A stretch of DNA of 33,079 nucleotides from an uncultured Chromatiaceae bacterium (GTDB lineage Bacteria > Pseudomonadota > Gammaproteobacteria > Enterobacterales > Alteromonadaceae): positions 1 to 33,079 of the forward strand of contig CAMLRA010000028.1 in NCBI GenBank assembly GCA_946482325.1, given 5' to 3'. Within the stretch, counting starts at the first letter, position 1. The number at the start of each line of letters is the position of its first letter. Under the pieces are notes generated by a model. It ran no database searches and had not been told where the DNA came from. It saw only the letters and a list, made by a program, of their open reading frames with translations. Positions 32,812 to 33,079 of the stretch are shown here, piece after piece. Made by a program: the position numbers and the translations under genes.

Positions 32812-33079
32812 TCAGTCGTGTTTGTCACCTCGCTCCGCCATCCGTTCCCGCATTTTCGCCATACGCTCATCCAGCTTGGTTTTTTGCTCGTCGGTTAACA
32901 GCGCCCGGATTTGATGCTGCAGTTTCAGCCGTTCCAGCTGCTGCTCCAGCATCGTATTTTGCTGTTTTTCCAGCAGTAAACGCGCGGCGGCAGCATCAAA
33001 CTGATCGGCCTTAACCAATGCCTGCATCGCATCATGATGCTGCTGCATGGCTGCCAAATCTGGTTTTTCTGCTTTGCTG
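32812..33079 (-). CDS. Spy/CpxP-like LTXXQ-motif protein, 5' part outside the window
   Basis: Only the C-terminal 88 or so residues are present; the frame is open to the right edge, so the true start lies beyond the window. The visible part is highly charged and helical with an LTDEQ motif, the LTXXQ signature of Spy/CpxP/ZraP-type periplasmic proteins, followed by a basic/acidic tail ending ERGDKHD. These proteins act as periplasmic chaperones or metal and envelope-stress sensors. The signal peptide needed to support periplasmic location is not visible here. It is convergent with ntrC. A heavy-metal sensor variant of the family is an alternative. Confidence 0.7.
   Translation of the reverse strand, partial: SKAEKPDLAAMQQHHDAMQALVKADQFDAAAARLLLEKQQNTMLEQQLERLKLQHQIRALLTDEQKTKLDERMAKMRERMAERGDKHD

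Noticed and set aside
1..33079. CRISPR arrays, tRNA/rRNA genes, insertion sequences, phage or defence cassettes
   Set aside because: No spacer-repeat periodicity, no cloverleaf or rRNA sequence recognised, and no transposase, integrase or toxin-antitoxin type proteins among the frames; gene content is ordinary core chromosome.

Overview
The window reads as a continuous piece of core chromosome from a gammaproteobacterium. Base composition is moderate and coding density is high. Protein similarity recalled from memory (PriA, FtsN, HslVU, RraA, DTD, BipA, GlnA, NtrBC all close to Escherichia coli and Alteromonadales versions) and gene order suggest an aquatic, chemotactic Alteromonadales/Chromatiaceae-type organism such as Rheinheimera or Alishewanella. 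The genus is inference. I see no tRNA, rRNA, CRISPR array, transposase, integrase or phage gene, and no pseudogene.

Layout. (1) 1-5.2 kb, plus strand: priA, a very short ftsN, then hslV-hslU-DUF971 behind a good sigma-32-type promoter. Copies of a 44-bp intergenic repeat lie on both sides of this heat-shock operon. (2) 5.4-10 kb, minus strand: a helical-bimodular chemoreceptor, a PAP2 phosphatase and a 7-TM GGDEF-EAL protein. (3) 10.1-15.4 kb: rraA overlapping a formimidoylglutamase gene (hutG), then on the other strand a membrane EAL protein and hutI, divergent from the repressor gene hutC. A palindrome between hutI and hutC overlaps the -35 elements of both putative promoters. (4) 15.7-17.7 kb: a second chemoreceptor behind a long inverted repeat, followed by a 321-base gap rich in hairpins. 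(5) 18-25.5 kb, minus strand: a long co-directional run of REC-TPR regulator, apbE, yihY, pip, dtd, yiiD-like GNAT/hotdog fusion, yeeZ-like epimerase and a small unrecognised membrane protein with a possible degenerate Mrr-like domain. (6) 25.7-27.5 kb: typA/bipA with its own terminator. (7) 27.5-32.7 kb: the nitrogen module glnA - DUF4124 - ntrB - ntrC. It has two NtrC sites and a sigma-54 promoter before glnA, another NtrC site just before ntrB, and terminators after glnA and ntrC. (8) The right edge cuts a Spy/LTXXQ-type periplasmic protein.

How the genes fit together. The nitrogen module is a complete sensor-regulator-target circuit. The hut genes (degradation of histidine to glutamate) supply nitrogen and carbon and carry their own repressor, but hutH and hutU are not in the window. 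Two chemoreceptors and two proteins with intact EAL phosphodiesterase residues but degenerate GGDEF sites point to control of motility versus attachment. yihY-dtd-yiiD is an order shared with E. coli, here with pip inserted. Start codons were reassigned for several genes where a Shine-Dalgarno sequence or the family N-terminus favours a downstream codon. I found no clearly new multi-gene system. The most novel material is in the intergenic repeats and hairpins and in the unrecognised membrane protein at 18.0-18.6 kb.
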